From: Clostridium sp.
Lineage (GTDB): Bacteria; Bacillota_I; Bacilli_A; Acholeplasmatales; Anaeroplasmataceae
Direction: 5' to 3'
Length of the DNA stretch: 64,000 nt
Assembly: GCA_022010015.1 (NCBI GenBank)
Contig: CP091735.1
Location: 1,798,001 to 1,862,000 of the forward strand
This document shows positions 10,712-21,848 of this stretch, piece by piece. The notes below the pieces were generated by a model. It made no database searches. It was not told the origin of the DNA and was given only the letters and a program-made list of their open reading frames with translations. Made by a program: the position numbers and the translations under genes. Position 1 is the stretch's first letter. Each line of letters starts with the position of its first letter.

Positions 10712-11591
10712 AACGTTTTGTTCCAATAAAGAATAATGCTAGAGTTCCTGGACCAGAATGAGCACCAATTACAGGACCAATTTTAGAAATCATAAAATTA
10801 GCATCAGGGGTAATTTTTTTAATTTCTGCCTCTAAATATTTTGCATCATCCTCACAATCTCCATGAGATATAATAATCATTTGCTTAATAGTAGTATCTC
10901 TTAGCTTTTTCATAAGAATTAACAATTGCTTTTATTGCTGATTTTTCTACCAATCTTCTTATAAATAGGAATTAAGTGACCATCATCATCAACATGAAGA
11001 ACAGGTTTAATATTTAAGGTTTTAGCAGCAAAGGCTGCGCCACCACTTACTCTTCCACCTCTTCTTAGTGTATCAATATCATCAACTGTAAACCAATGAC
11101 ATAACTTATTAACTAATTCTAATGTTTTATTATAGCAATCAGGAAGGCTTAAACCACTTTTTTTAAATTCATTAGCATACCATACTAATAAGCCCTCACC
11201 AGATGATGCACATTTAGAATCTATTAGCATTATCTTACGTTCTGGATATTTCTCATTAAGCTCACTACAAGCAAGTCTTACTGAATTAAAGCTTCCAGAT
11301 AAGCCAGATGAAAAGACAATCCCTAAAATATCCTTACCAGCTTGTAAATATTTTTTTCATAGGTATCAATTGTTGTTTGAATTGATATTTGACTTGTACT
11401 ACATCTTGCACCATTACGTAATTGATTATAAAAAAATCTTTAAAATCAATTTCACGATAATCTAAATAATTTTTTTATATTCCTTGCCATCTAATATAAA
11501 ATCCATTGGAATTACTTCAATATTATTTTCTAAAAATAAATTCATTTGGCATATCTATTGTTGAATCGGATATAATAACATAATCATTCAT
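10710..11591 (-). CDS. DegV family fatty-acid-binding protein, frameshifted
   Basis: DegV/FakB-type proteins bind fatty acids, often as a partner of the kinase FakA. The N-terminus YVIISDSTIDMP contains the family Ser-rich phosphate/carboxylate site. The middle block reads TVDDIDTLRRGGRVSGGAA and LNIKPVLHVDDDGHLIPI. The C-terminus has HGDCEDDAKYL and GPVIGAHSGPGTLALFFIG, with the typical GxHxGPG signature. Breaks are near 11545, 11480-11350 and 10915. Length of about 290 residues is normal. No fakA is seen in the window. Confidence 0.88.
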
Positions 11592-11615
11592 ATTATCTAA
11601 ATCTCCTATTTTTTT

Positions 11616-12941
11616 CTATCTTGCTTTTTTTAATTTTTTTCCGCAATCTCTTTAATTTTTTTCTTGTCGTTTCTTTTTTTGTATCCTGGCTTTTACCTTT
11701 GTATCCTTAGGAACAAATTTTGCAGCCTCACGCTCATAATCAGTTTTTAGGCTTAATTCTTTTCCTTACGAGTATTTCTTCCTTTATAAGGAACAAGCTC
11801 TTTATTTTTTATCTCGTAATATTCAGGCTTAATACCCTTCTTAGCTAAATTATTAAGGTATTCATCATCTAAATCATCATATAGTGTATAGACGATTCCC
11901 TCTTGATTCATTCTACCAGTTCTACCGCTACGATGAACATAAAACTCATAATTATATGGTAAATCAAAAATTTATAATATGTGAAACTCCTTCAATATCA
12001 ATACCACGAGCAAATAAATCAGAGGCTACAACATATTGATATTTTAAATCAGCAATTTCTCTTAATGTTCTTTTTTTCTTTGACGTTGATCTAAATCACC
12101 ATGTAAAACGGCAACATCAATACCAAGGCCATGAAGATGAGCTCCAATTTCCTTTACAGTTTCCTTTTTATTAGCAAATATTATTGCAAGATAAGGCTGC
12201 ATTGTCGCCATTAGGCTATCAAGCACTTCCATTCTTTCCTTATGCTTAATAGGAATCCAAATATGCTTAATTTTAAGCTCTGATTTATTTTTCTAAATCG
12301 ATTATTACTGGTGAATCCAAATATTTCTTACAAAATGGCATTAATGATACAGCAATTGTTGCTGAACAGAAAAGCATTTTAGAATCCTTAACAATTGCGG
12401 CTATTTGATCTAATTCATCCATATAGCCCTGATCAAGAGTCATATCCATCTCATCTACAACGAAATATTTAGCCTTATAGATTTTTTTAAAGCATTTTTC
12501 CTTTATCGCTAAATCATGAATTTTACCTGGAGTACCTATAACAATTTGTGGCATATTAGCTTTAATCTTTTCAATTTCTCTTTCCTTATCAGTACCACCA
12601 ACATAAAGCTTTATATTAATACTTTCACTAGAAAAGGAAGCAATGTGCTGAGCAACCTTATAAATTTGCATCGCTAGCTCCTTAGTAGGGGCAATAATTA
12701 AAGCCTGTACCTCCTTTAAGGATTCATCTAAATGCTCAAAAATTGGTATTAAAAAAAGCATGAGTTTTACCACTACCAGTTTTTTTGATTTAACTAATAA
12801 ATTCTTATTCTTATCCCAGTTATTAAAAAAACCTCTCTTTGAACCCTGACTAAAGCTCTTAAAATTTAAGTCCTTAATAGCTCTTACTATGTAATCCTTT
12901 AAATCGTATGAATCAAAAACATTATATCTTAAAAAGACCAA
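11616..12941 (-). CDS. DEAD-box RNA helicase, CshB-like, with DEMD in motif II
   Basis: ATP-dependent RNA helicase of about 440 residues. The Q-motif region is near LKDYIVRAIKDLNFKSF, and motif I TGSGKTHAF is recovered across a break near 12770. Motif Ia is APTKELAMQI, motif Ib IGTPGK and motif III FCSATI. Motif II reads VVDEMDMTLDQGY, so the usual DEAD is DEMD. The second RecA domain has FDLPYNYEFYVHRSGRTGRM. The tail is Lys/Arg-rich. It is divergent from ispH; in Bacillus the CshB gene also neighbours ispH, which supports the subfamily. Several frame breaks lie in the C-terminal half (11640-12285). Confidence 0.85.
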
Positions 12942-13057
12942 GGGTCTTCCTCCTTTTTAAATATTTATAACAAAAACATATTACATTTAATATTATCATT
13001 TTTTTGAACTCTTGGCAAGATATTAATAGCTATGTTATAATAATACTGGTGATTTAA

Positions 13058-13941
13058 ATGAATGTAAACGTAATCAAACCTCAAGGATTTTTGTCTTGGG
13101 GTCAGTAGAGCCCTAAGAATTTTTAGATGAGGCCTTAAATGATTCTAAATATCAAAAAGCCAATCTATCTACTTGGTAGAATAATTCATAATGATATAGT
13201 TGTGGAAGGCCTTAAAAAAATAAAAGGTGTAATTGTTTTAGATGATAAAAAAACAAAACTAAGCTTATGGAGCTTAAAGAAATAAAATCCGGAAGTGTTG
13301 TTTTTTTCAGCCCATGGTGTTCCACCCATTTTTTATGAAATTGCCCGCCAAAAAAATCTTGATATTATTGATACTACCTGTAAGAATGTTTTTTAAAGGT
13401 TCAAGCAGAAATAAAAAAAGCATTTAGAGCTTGGCTATGAAATAATCTACATTGGAACAAAAGGTCACCCAGAAGCTGAAGGTATTTTTAGGAATTTCTT
13501 CTAATATTCATCTAATAAGTACATTAAATGACCTAGAATCATTAAATATCAAGGATGATAAAATTTATGCAACAAATCAAACCACTTTATCCATTTATGA
13601 TATTTTTAGATATTAAAAAAATGCTTTAGAAAGCAAATATAAAAAAATTTAATTTATGATGATAAAATTTGTGGTGCCACTACAATTCGTCAGCATGCAA
13701 TGGCAAACCAGCCAAAGGCTGATTTATGTATAGTTGTTGGTGATAAGCATAGTTCAAATACTAATAAGCTAGTTAAGGTTAGTGAAGAAATATCCCATAT
13801 AAAAACGATTCTAATATCATCAGCTAAAGAATTAGATTCTAAAATGCTTGAAGGTATAAGAAACCGTAAATGTTTCTTCTGGTGCTTCTACTCCTAAAGA
13901 GGTAACAGATGATGTTATTTCTTATCTACGCCTTTTTTTGA
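13058..13941 (+). CDS. ispH: 4-Hydroxy-3-methylbut-2-enyl diphosphate reductase, frameshifted
   Basis: Last step of the MEP isoprenoid pathway, producing IPP and DMAPP with a [4Fe-4S] cluster. The three cluster cysteines are in PQGFCLGV (residue about 12), DTTCKNVLK and DDKICGATTIRQ. Other family blocks are GRIIHNDIVVEGL, FSAHGVPP, GTKGHPEAEG and SSGASTPKEVTDD. At least ten single-base shifts fall in short A/T runs; removing one base from each restores IspH, for example TTTTT to TTTT after the Gly codon near 13090. The stop is most likely the TGA at 13939. dxs of the same pathway lies 8 kb away. Confidence 0.9.
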
Positions 13942-13996
13942 ATAAAAATTATCACCATATTTTTTTCCTTAAATTCATTTATTAGAGTTTTTAAGG

Positions 13997-15106
13997 TTAT
14001 TCTCCTTTTTCTGTTATACTTTGATATGTAAACAAATTATATTCAAGTGGTATATTTTTTTCAAGTCCTGATAATTCTACGCCTACCAATCTTAAAGGCT
14101 CATTATGATAATTATCAGCAATGATTTCACTAACAACCTCAAAAAAATTTCATAAAAAAATCATTAGTATAATCAACACTTTTTACCCTTTGAATAGGTC
14201 TTAAAGTCGGTATTTCTAAATGTTACGCGGATAGTTTTAGTATAATAATTATCCGCATTTAATTTTCTTACAAGCCTTTTTAGTCATACCTCTTAATTCA
14301 AATAAAATATCATCTTCAGTTTGTAAAGGATAATCATAGGTTTGCGAGGTGGAAATACTTTGTGAATCTGAATATCTATTACCATCAACAACATTTGAGG
14401 TATTACCATAAACTGCATTATAAACATAATTATAAGCATTCTCACCTATAAGACTAATAGACTTATCACTCTGATTAATTAATTCTCCGATTGTATTAAT
14501 ATTATTTTCAATAAGCTTAGGATAGGTTTTTCTTGCCAATACCAAAAATATCCTTAACAGATAAAGGAAATAAAATCTTTTCGACCTCTCTTTTGCGAAT
14601 AATTGTAAGGCCCATCGGCTTTTTTTCATATCCGAGCCCATTTTAGCTAAAAAAAAGTGTAGGAGCAATACCAATTGATGAAGAAAGACCATATTGCTTA
14701 TATAATCTTTGCTGAATCTCCTTTGCCACATCAACAGGATGTCTTGTCTTTGCAATTTCACTCATATCTAAGTATGCCTCATCAATTGAAGCAACCTCAA
14801 TTAAATTAGTATATTCCTTAAGTAATGAAATAAATTTATTGTGATATTCAATAAAATGATTATAATCAACCGAAACAACAATTAAATCATGCTTCTTACG
14901 ATAGGCCTCAACAAGTGACATTCCTGAATGAATTCCATAGGCTCTTGCCTCATATGATGCCGTAGAAATTACACCCTTATAGGTATTTTTCCCTACCAAC
15001 AGCAAAGGCTTTACCCTTTAAGGAAGGATTTAAAATAGCCGCAACAGTGCAAAAAAACATATTTAAATCAATATGAAATATTATTTTTTTGCATTATTTT
15101 TTTCAT
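13997..15106 (-). CDS. dinB: DNA polymerase IV (Y-family), frameshifted
   Basis: Translesion polymerase. N-terminal HIDLNMFFCTVA carries the first catalytic Asp, and EVASIDEAYLDMSE carries the catalytic Asp-Glu pair. The middle segment KNTYKGVISTASYEARAYGIHSG matches the family block that normally reads as access to fingers residues. QYGLSSSIGIAPTLF is followed by the helix-hairpin-helix region. The little-finger domain follows after breaks near 14650 and 14250. Removing one A from the run near 15090 opens the N-terminus. Start at 15106 or the in-frame ATG at 15094. It converges on ispH. Confidence 0.9.
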
Positions 15107-15211
15107 CAAATCATCTTCCTTTTTTTCAAAAAAATTATAGTATAATAAATTAGTATATCTATATTATATAATATCATAAAAATAATTTTGAAGATTTTTT
15201 TAGGTGATAAA

Positions 15212-15424
15212 ATGGAAGAAAAATAAAAAAAGTAGTTGTTAAAAAAATACAAAAGAAACCTGTAAAAAAAGCAAAAAGAAAGATAAGGCTAAAAAAAGCC
15301 ATACGTTAATCCTTATAAAACAACCTGGGGACAAATATTAATTTGGATTTTATGTATAGCAATGGTTGCTGGATCAATTGGTACATTGGTTTATTTAATG
15401 ATTCAAAATGGAACCCGTCCATAA
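15212..15424 (+). CDS. Small Lys-rich single-pass membrane protein
   Basis: A protein of about 70 residues in shifted frames: a very Lys-rich N-terminus, then NPYKTTWGQILIWILCIAMV and a short tail ending MIQNGTRP. One transmembrane helix with positive-inside topology is predicted. It resembles the small Lys-rich membrane proteins grouped as DUF4044, but I cannot confirm that. It has its own AGGTGA ribosome-binding site and a strong terminator. Frame breaks in the A-rich N-terminus make the exact sequence uncertain. Confidence 0.5.
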
Positions 15425-15458
15425 AAAAAGCTCGACCTATTTGGGTCGAACTTTTTTT
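15425..15458. terminator. Terminator shared by the small membrane protein gene and spoIVB
   Basis: The near-perfect stem AGCTCGACC / GGGTCGAACT (15429-15452) is flanked by an A run and a T run, so it can work on both strands. Confidence 0.82.
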
Positions 15459-16457
15459 ATTCTCTAATATTAATATCTAAATCGTCATACATAAATTCAA
15501 GATAAATACCATAGCCCTCTAAAGGATTACTTAAAATCACATGTGTTAAGGCACCTACAAGCTTATTATCTTGAATAATAGGACTTCCACTCATTCCCTG
15601 GATGATTCCGCCTGTTTTACTTATTAACCTTTCATCAGTAACCTCAATTTTCATACCCTTAATATCCTTTTGTTTTTGATTATAGCATTTTGTTATTTTA
15701 ATACTAAATTCTTCTACCTTATTTCCTTCAATACAGGTACGAATATAAGCATCACCAGTATGAACCTCTTCTCTTTTCTTATATTGCATTAAAACCATTT
15801 GCTTAGTGTCAAGTGTTGCTCTACCATGAACACCACTTATAGTATTTTTGAGAATATCACCAATTGCCTCACCAGTAATACTTGCTCTTTTTTCACCAGC
15901 ACTATTACGCTTTTGATTTAATTATCGAATTTATTGTTGCATTATAAATATTACCACCATAAATTTCATTATTTGTAAGCTTATGCCCTAAAGATCCAAA
16001 TAAATCATATTTAGGTAAATAATAGGTTAAGGTACCTACTCCTAAAATATTATCTTTTTATATATAAGCCAAGAGATATTATATTATTTTTTTAATACTG
16101 GCTTGATTTTTAGTATCAATTATATAATTATTTCTTTTTAATGGTTATATCATTTTTCTTTAGCACCATTTATCTTAACAGCATCCTCTAAGCTTTTAGC
16201 ATCAGTTATCTTAGAGTTAGCATATTTAATAATATAATCTCCGTCTTTAATTTTCGCATCCTGCCAGGGCTTATAAATTTTACCATCTAGCTCAATACCA
16301 TATGTTCCTACAACGCAAACATTAGTTTTAACATCAAGACCAATACTTTGACCACCCACATATATATAATCATCCTTATTAATGCTATAAGCAAAAAAAT
16401 ATTTATGTTAATAAATGAAGCAACTACAAATAAACAAAAAAGCACAATTTTTTTCAT
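15457..16457 (-). CDS. spoIVB: SpoIVB sporulation serine protease (S55), frameshifted
   Basis: SpoIVB is made in the forespore and cleaves SpoIVFA to activate pro-sigmaK processing. The N-terminus is one hydrophobic segment. The PDZ domain spans the block with GTYGIELDGKIYKPWQDAKI and ITDAKSLEDAVKINGAKEK. The catalytic Ser is in GGIIQGMSGSPIIQDNKLVG, and GALTHVILSNPLEGYGIYLE matches the SpoIVB C-terminus. Length of about 330 residues is slightly short. Breaks occur near 16150, 16390 and 15800-16140. In Bacillus it directly follows recN; here a HAD gene and an IS lie between them. Confidence 0.9.
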
Positions 16458-16543
16458 ATATTTCACCTCAATATTATTTTTCTTGTTAATGAGATTTTTA
16501 AACTGGGAAATTTTTTTCCTTTTAATTTTTTTAGCAAATATGC

Positions 16544-16549
16544 TATAAT
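16544..16549 (+). promoter_or_regulatory. -10 element upstream of the HAD phosphatase
   Basis: A consensus TATAAT lies 35 bp before the chosen ATG. No good -35 element is visible at the right spacing, so this is a partial promoter call. Confidence 0.35.
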
Positions 16550-16583
16550 TAACTAGTAAATGCTTAAAATGATGGTGAAAAAA

Positions 16584-17414
16584 ATGATAAAATTATGTAC
16601 AATAGACCTAGATGGAACATTATTTGACAATCAAAAAAATATATCTAAGGCTAATATTGAAGCTATAAAGCAAGCCAAAATTAATGGAGCCAAAATTGTT
16701 ATTGCAACAGGTAGACCAATTGATGGAGTATATGATGTATTAGATACCTTAGGTCTTACAACAAATGATGACTATGTCATTTGCTATAATGGCGCAAAAG
16801 ATTTTTAAATGTTGGAAAAAAAGGAAACTATTTATGAAGAAGTAATTTATGGTAGTGACGTAAAAAAATTATATGATTTTTGCTAAAAAGCAATACTTCT
16901 TCCATGCCTTTACCTCAAGTGGTAAGCTTTTAGCATCAGAACCAAATATGTATACTGATGTTGAATGCCGCATTAACCATTTGAATGCCGAATATATTGA
17001 TTTTTTTCAAAAATAAATGATAATGATATATTTACAAAAATGATGGTTGTTGATGATTCAGACCGTCTTAATATCTTTGAAAAAAAAATTGATTCTTACT
17101 TCTATACAAAATATACAATGGTTAGAAGCTCAAAAATATTTTTGGAATTTTTAAATAAAAATTCTGATAAGGGAAAAGCACTTCTAAAGCTTGCTAAATA
17201 TCTTAATATTAAAGATGATGAAACAATGGCCATTGGTGATGCAGGAAACGACCTTTCAATGATTTTAAAGGCTCATATTGGTGTAGCAATGGCTAATGCC
17301 TTTAAAGAGGTTTTAGATAATGCTAATTATATTACCACATCTAATGAAGATGATGGAGTAGCAAAAGCTATAAATAAATTTATAAATAATAAAAGGGGCT
17401 GTAAAAAAACCTAG
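16584..17414 (+). CDS. Cof-type HAD-IIB phosphatase, frameshifted, 3' end fused to the IS
   Basis: Predicted Mg-dependent sugar-phosphate or flavin phosphatase. Motif I is TIDLDGTLFDN, with both Asp of DxD. Motif II is VIATGRP. Motif III Lys is in SDKGKALLKLAKYL, and motif IV is MAIGDAGNDLSMI. The cap domain lies in shifted frames near 16800-17040. The last codons run from KFINNK into the IS terminal repeat and add about six residues ending at a TAG supplied by the element, so the native stop has been lost. Length of about 275 residues is normal. The ATG at 16584 is chosen over 16572 by position of the motif. Confidence 0.85.
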
Positions 17415-17420
17415 GTTTTG
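17391..17420 (+). repeat. Left terminal inverted repeat of the IS
   Basis: Matches the reverse complement of 19248-19278 except for one T-run length difference. It continues into a palindromic region ending ACAGCTCC near 17452 that can fold back on the repeat. Confidence 0.8.
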
Positions 17421-17469
17421 AAAAACTTGGATTTTGGAGCAACAGCTCCTTTTTCTTTGCCTTAAAAAC

Positions 17470-17505
17470 AAAAAAACGCTCGGGGAATCGAACCCGGAGT
17501 CGTTT
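17470..17505 (-). other. tRNA T-arm-like sequence inside the IS left end
   Basis: The minus strand reads GGGTTCGATTCCC with flanking C/G bases, the consensus of a tRNA T-stem and loop. No acceptor stem, anticodon arm or D-arm fits the surrounding 90 bases, so it is not a tRNA gene. It could be a captured tRNA 3' fragment or chance. Confidence 0.3.
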
Positions 17506-17541
17506 TAATGGTATAATATCGCTGTTCACACAATAAAATAC

Positions 17542-19214
17542 ATGAGATATTATAGCACAATTAGTACATTTTTTGTAGACTGCTACACTACTAATGTTGA
17601 GCAGGCGAAGAAAATAGACAAATTTTTATCTCTTTTGGATGAATCAGGCGTTTGTGATTTTTTGGAAAAAGAGATTAAAAAGAATGAACCACAAGAAGAT
17701 AAAGGAGGGCGACCAACCTATAATCCTTACAATTTATTAGCAGTCATTATATATAATTTCGCATTTAACAAAGGTACGCTTAGGGATATTGAAGATAGAA
17801 TTAAGAACGATTTAAGGTGCATTTATATAATGCAAGATCAATATCCAACGCATATGACGATAGGGAATTTTATGAATGATTATATAGTATCAAATCATAT
17901 TCTCTTTAATTACTAAAAGCTATTTTTCAAAGAATGTAAGATAAGTATGGATGATTTATATTTGGATGGTTCAAAATTTGAAGCAAACGCAAATAAATAT
18001 AAATTCGTTTGGAAGCCAACTACTTTCCATAACAAATTAAGTGATAAGGTTAGACAATTATTATCAGAATATGATTTATTAAGAGGAATTAATAAATCTG
18101 GAATAATTGAATCAAAGGTCATAGCAAAAAAAGATTGTTGAATTAAACGAAGTATTGAAACAATATGATTTGACTATAAAAAGAAAACAAAAAAACATAT
18201 AAATAGTTATAACTTATTAGTTGAATATCTACAAAAGAGTTTAGAATATGAGGAGAAAGAGAGTGTGTGTGGACCTAATAGAAACTCTTATTATAAAACT
18301 GATAAGGACGCGACAGCTATGTGTTTAAAAAGAAGATTATTATTCTGGGCTTGGAAGTAATATGCACGCTGCATATAATACACAAATATCAGTAGCTAAT
18401 GGATTAGTTACCGCATATTTAGTAACACAATCCAGAGTAGATATTAATGATTTCGTACCATTATTGGATGTTAATTATAATTTTTTACAATGAATATCCT
18501 AAAAGACTATGTGCAGATTCTGGTTATGGTTCACTTATTAACTACAAATATTTAGATAAACATAATATAAAAAAAACTTCGTTAAATACTTTACATGGGA
18601 AGGCAATGTATCCGGAAGAAACCCTAGTCAATATCATTTGAATGATGATGAAACCATTACGTGCCTAAATGGTCATATAGGATATAAAACAAATCTTAAC
18701 TGGCACCATAGAAAAGCAGGTTCTACTTTCTATAAGGTTGAAGGATGTAATAATTGCCCATTCTCAACTTACTGTAAAAGATTTATGAAGGAAAAAGAAT
18801 GAAGATTTTAAAAATTTTTTTGAAGTGACAATTGAACCTCAAAAAAATATACAACAAGCAGAAAAAAATCTACTTTCTATAGAGGGAATTGAAATGAGAG
18901 TAAATAGATCATCTCAAGTTGAAGGAGCATTTGGGGTGATAAAACAAGACTTTCAATATGAGCGATTTAGAAGACGTAGCATTAATAAAGTCTCTGCTGA
19001 ATTTATGTTAGTGTGCTTAGGATATAATGTTAGAAAACTATTTAAACATTTCAATGGTGAAGCAAAAATTCAATTATTGGAAAGCACCGGATAATATTCA
19101 AACAGAAACATTTAAAAAGCCCAGTGCAAAAACGACTATCAAAAAAAGCTTCTAAGATTAAAAACTAAATCAGTTAACCAAGAAGCTAAAGACAAGTATA
19201 AATATGCAAATTAA
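17542..19214 (+). CDS. IS1182 family transposase, frameshifted
   Basis: DDE transposase of about 555 residues. The N-terminal DUF772-like domain contains GGRPTYNPYNLLAVIIYNF and GTLRDIEDRI. The first catalytic Asp is in LYLDGSKFEANANKYKFVW, the second in LCADSGYGSLINYKYLD, and the Glu in SSQVEGAFGVIKQDFQYERF. Zinc-like cysteines occur in KVEGCNNCPFSTYC. Frame breaks near 17905, 18138, 18345, 18480, 18640 and 18800 mean it is either inactive or misread. At 17914 two opposite shifts flank an apparent stop, so that stop is probably not real. Confidence 0.82.
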
Positions 19215-19247
19215 AAAGGCTGTAAACCTAGGTAATAATTTCAAATT

Positions 19248-19278
19248 CAAAAACCTAGGTTTTTTTACAGCCCCTTTT
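19248..19278 (-). repeat. Right terminal inverted repeat of the IS
   Basis: The reverse complement matches 17391-17420. Together with GGCTGTAAACCTAGGT at 19218-19233 it forms a long stem, a plausible terminator for the transposase and for recN on the opposite strand. Confidence 0.8.
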
Positions 19279-20983
19279 ATTTTTCTAATAATTCTTTAGC
19301 ATGCTCTAAAGCAAATTTAGATATTTTACTACCACTAAGCATCATTGCAATTTGCTTAATTCTTCCCTCTTCATCTAATAGTTCAATTTGGGTTTTTAGT
19401 TCGATTGTCCTCATAAATTTTTGTAGATATGATAATGATAATCACCAATAGCCGCAACCTGAGGTAAATGAGTTATACAAAGTACCTGAGTATGCTTACT
19501 TATTTGCTTCATTTTTAAAGCAATTTGCATTGCCGCACTACCACTAATTCCCGTATCTATTTCATCAAATACCATTAGCTCTAAATTACTTTTACTTGCA
19601 AAATAGGCTTTAAAGGCAAGCATAATTCTACTCATTTCACCGCCTGAAGCTACCTTAGCAATGCTTTTTTTTGGTTCACCCTTATTTAGAGAAATCAAAA
19701 AATCAATTATATCATAGCCGTTATCTAAAAAAATGCACTACTATCAAGAGGATCACTTAAGTCTATTTCGTTAAATTTGATTGCAAAATCAACATTATAT
19801 AGCTCTAAATCCTGACATTCCTTAATTATTCCCTTTTCAATATCTAATGCTAGCTTCTTACGATAATCACTTAAAGCCTTAGCCTTATTCTTTAGAATTT
19901 TTAAATTCTTCCTCTAATGAATTATAAGCCTCCTTAAGAGCATTATCATAGTCATCAACCATCGCAATTTCAAGTTTGATTTTGTCTAAATAGCTAATTA
20001 GCTCATTAACATCCTTCTTATATTTTTCTTTTGCCTTTACTATTTCTTGATATGATTGCTCTAATTCATTTAATTCATCAGCATTAAAATCAAGATTTTC
20101 TAATTCATCATATAAAGAATTTTTTACATCATCTAAAATATAATAGGCATCCTTAACCTTTTTTGGCATATTCTAAATAATTAGATGAAAACTTATCAAT
20201 CTTTTCTAGACTAATAGCCGCATCATAAATTGAATCAAGATTAAAATATTCATTTTTCAAGGTTTTTCATACGAGCTTTTTCAATCCCTGATAAATCTTA
20301 TCAAAATTTTTTTAAGCTTATTTATCTTTTTCCTCAAGCTCAAGATCAATATCCTTAGTTAAATTCAATGCCGAAAGCTCATTTGCTTCATATTTTTAAA
20401 TATTCAAGCTTCTCCTTAGTTTGATTTTTGATTTTTTTCAAAAATATAATTGTATTTCTTTAATAATTCTAAATATTTAGTTAATTCAACTACATATTCA
20501 TTCAATAAATTATTAAATTTATCGTCATCCTTAGGATCAATAAAATCTAAATAATTTTTCTTCACTAAAAAAAGTCTAAAGGTATCATTTTGAACATGAA
20601 TATCTGCAAGTAGCGTAGCAATATTTTTTAAGGCTTGTAGGGTTGCAGGCTCCTTATTTATATAAATCATATTTTTTTGCCACTTTGCTTTAATTCTCTT
20701 TTTTTATAATCAAGGTATCATCGATTTTATATCCTAAGTTAATTATACATTCCCTTAATTTAGGATTATTTACTATAAATTCTCCTTCAATTTGCGCCAT
20801 AGGCTCACCAAAAACGAATCATATCCGTATCAGCTCGTCCTCCAAGCAATAATAAAATAGTATCAATGATTAAAGATTTTCCAGCACCAGTTTCACCTGT
20901 TAAAACACTCATTTTATCATTAAAATTTATTGTTAAATCTTCAATAATTGCAAAATTTGCAACAGATAATCTTTTTTTAACAT
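19277..20983 (-). CDS. recN: DNA repair protein RecN, frameshifted
   Basis: SMC-like ATPase that acts early at double-strand breaks. The N-terminus LSVANFAIIEDLTINF leads to Walker A LTGETGAGKSLIIDTI. The centre is coiled coil over about 250 residues. The C-terminus holds the signature VASGGEMSRIMLAFKAY and Walker B LMVFDEIDTGISGSAAMQI, then ITHLPQVAA. Length of about 569 residues equals the family. At least seven breaks lie in the coiled-coil part. The stop overlaps the IS end by two bases, so the insertion spared the reading frame. Confidence 0.92.
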
Positions 20984-21042
20984 TTTTATCCCTCCAAAGT
21001 AGCTATTAAAAATCATATCACATATTTTTTTAATCTTAACAA

Positions 21043-21081
21043 GAAAAAAAGGGCAATCATCCAAAATTGTCCCATTTTTTT
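21043..21081 (-). terminator. Terminator between tlyA and recN
   Basis: The stem GGGACAAT / ATTGCCC (one mismatch) is followed by seven T on the minus strand. In Bacillus argR lies at this junction; here there is only the terminator. Confidence 0.7.
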
Positions 21082-21087
21082 CGAAAA

Positions 21088-21843
21088 TTATATTAATTCC
21101 TTAAAGTTTAAGCTTGGTGAGGCATTTAAGCTACAATAAGCTAAAAATTCCTTATTACCACTTCCACCAAGAATTGGTGAAGGGATACATTTATGAATAT
21201 AAATCCCATTTTCTCTAAGAATTTCATCGACATTTTCTAAAAACTCTTAAATGCATTTTTAGAATCCTTAACAATTCCATTTTTTAAAAATATTTTTCCA
21301 ACCTCAAATTGAGGCTTAATTAATAAAAACCATTTGGTTAGCAGCAGTTGCATATTTTAATAAAGCTGGAATCATGTTTTTTTATTTGCACAAAAGAAAC
21401 ATCCATAACAATAAAATCAATTCTATCAGTAATATTTGTATCTAAAATATTAGTCTTTTTCCATATTTTTTTACCTTAGGATTGCATCTAAGGGTTTCAT
21501 CAAGCTGATTGCTTCCTACATCAACACTATAAACAAATGCGGCACCACACTTTAAAGCACAATCTGTAAAACCACCAGTTGAAGCGCCTATATCTAAAAC
21601 ATTTTTATTAGTAAAATCTAAATTAAAGGCTTTTATTGCTGCCTCTAGCTTATAGCCACCTCGTGAAACATAACGATCTGTTTCTTTAGAAATCGTTATT
21701 TTATCACCATCATTAACTAATAATCCAGCCTTAGTTACTAATTTATCATTAATATAAACTGCCTTTTGCCTTAATTGCTAAATTAGCTTTTACTTCTTGT
21801 TTTTAAAATAGCCATGCTCACATAAATAAACATCAATTCTCAT
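21088..21843 (-). CDS. tlyA: TlyA family S4-domain rRNA methyltransferase, frameshifted
   Basis: The N-terminal S4 RNA-binding domain starts MRIDVYLCEHGYF. The Rossmann methyltransferase domain includes ASTGGFTDCAL-type sequence around 21570, GAAFVYSVDVGSNQL near 21500 and, at the C-terminus, SPILGGSGNKEFLAYC. TlyA proteins methylate the ribose of 16S/23S rRNA. Breaks are near 21780, 21470, 21380 and 21240. Length of about 250 residues is slightly short. The start lies only 5 bases after the dxs stop. It is annotated by position (dxs-tlyA-recN) as well as by sequence. Confidence 0.85.
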
Positions 21844-21848
21844 ATGCA

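Larger units (their letters stand above)
17391..19278 (+). mobile_element. IS1182-type insertion sequence between cof and recN
   Basis: An element of about 1.89 kb is bounded by near-identical inverted repeats of 30 bp that begin AAAAGGGGCTGTAAA. It holds one transposase gene. The flanks show AT on each side, compatible with a short target duplication but too small to prove one. It has inserted exactly at the 3' ends of two convergent genes: the recN TAA overlaps its right end, and the HAD gene reads into its left end. Both termini can form long hairpins that would terminate incoming transcription. Confidence 0.78.

Noticed and set aside
17461..17545. Complete tRNA gene on the minus strand
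   Set aside because: Only the T-arm consensus is present; no acceptor stem or anticodon arm can be paired.
17914..17916. In-frame stop splitting the transposase into two proteins
   Set aside because: Two opposite single-base shifts flank it, and the family sequence runs through (NYLKAIFKECKIS), so the stop is probably not real.
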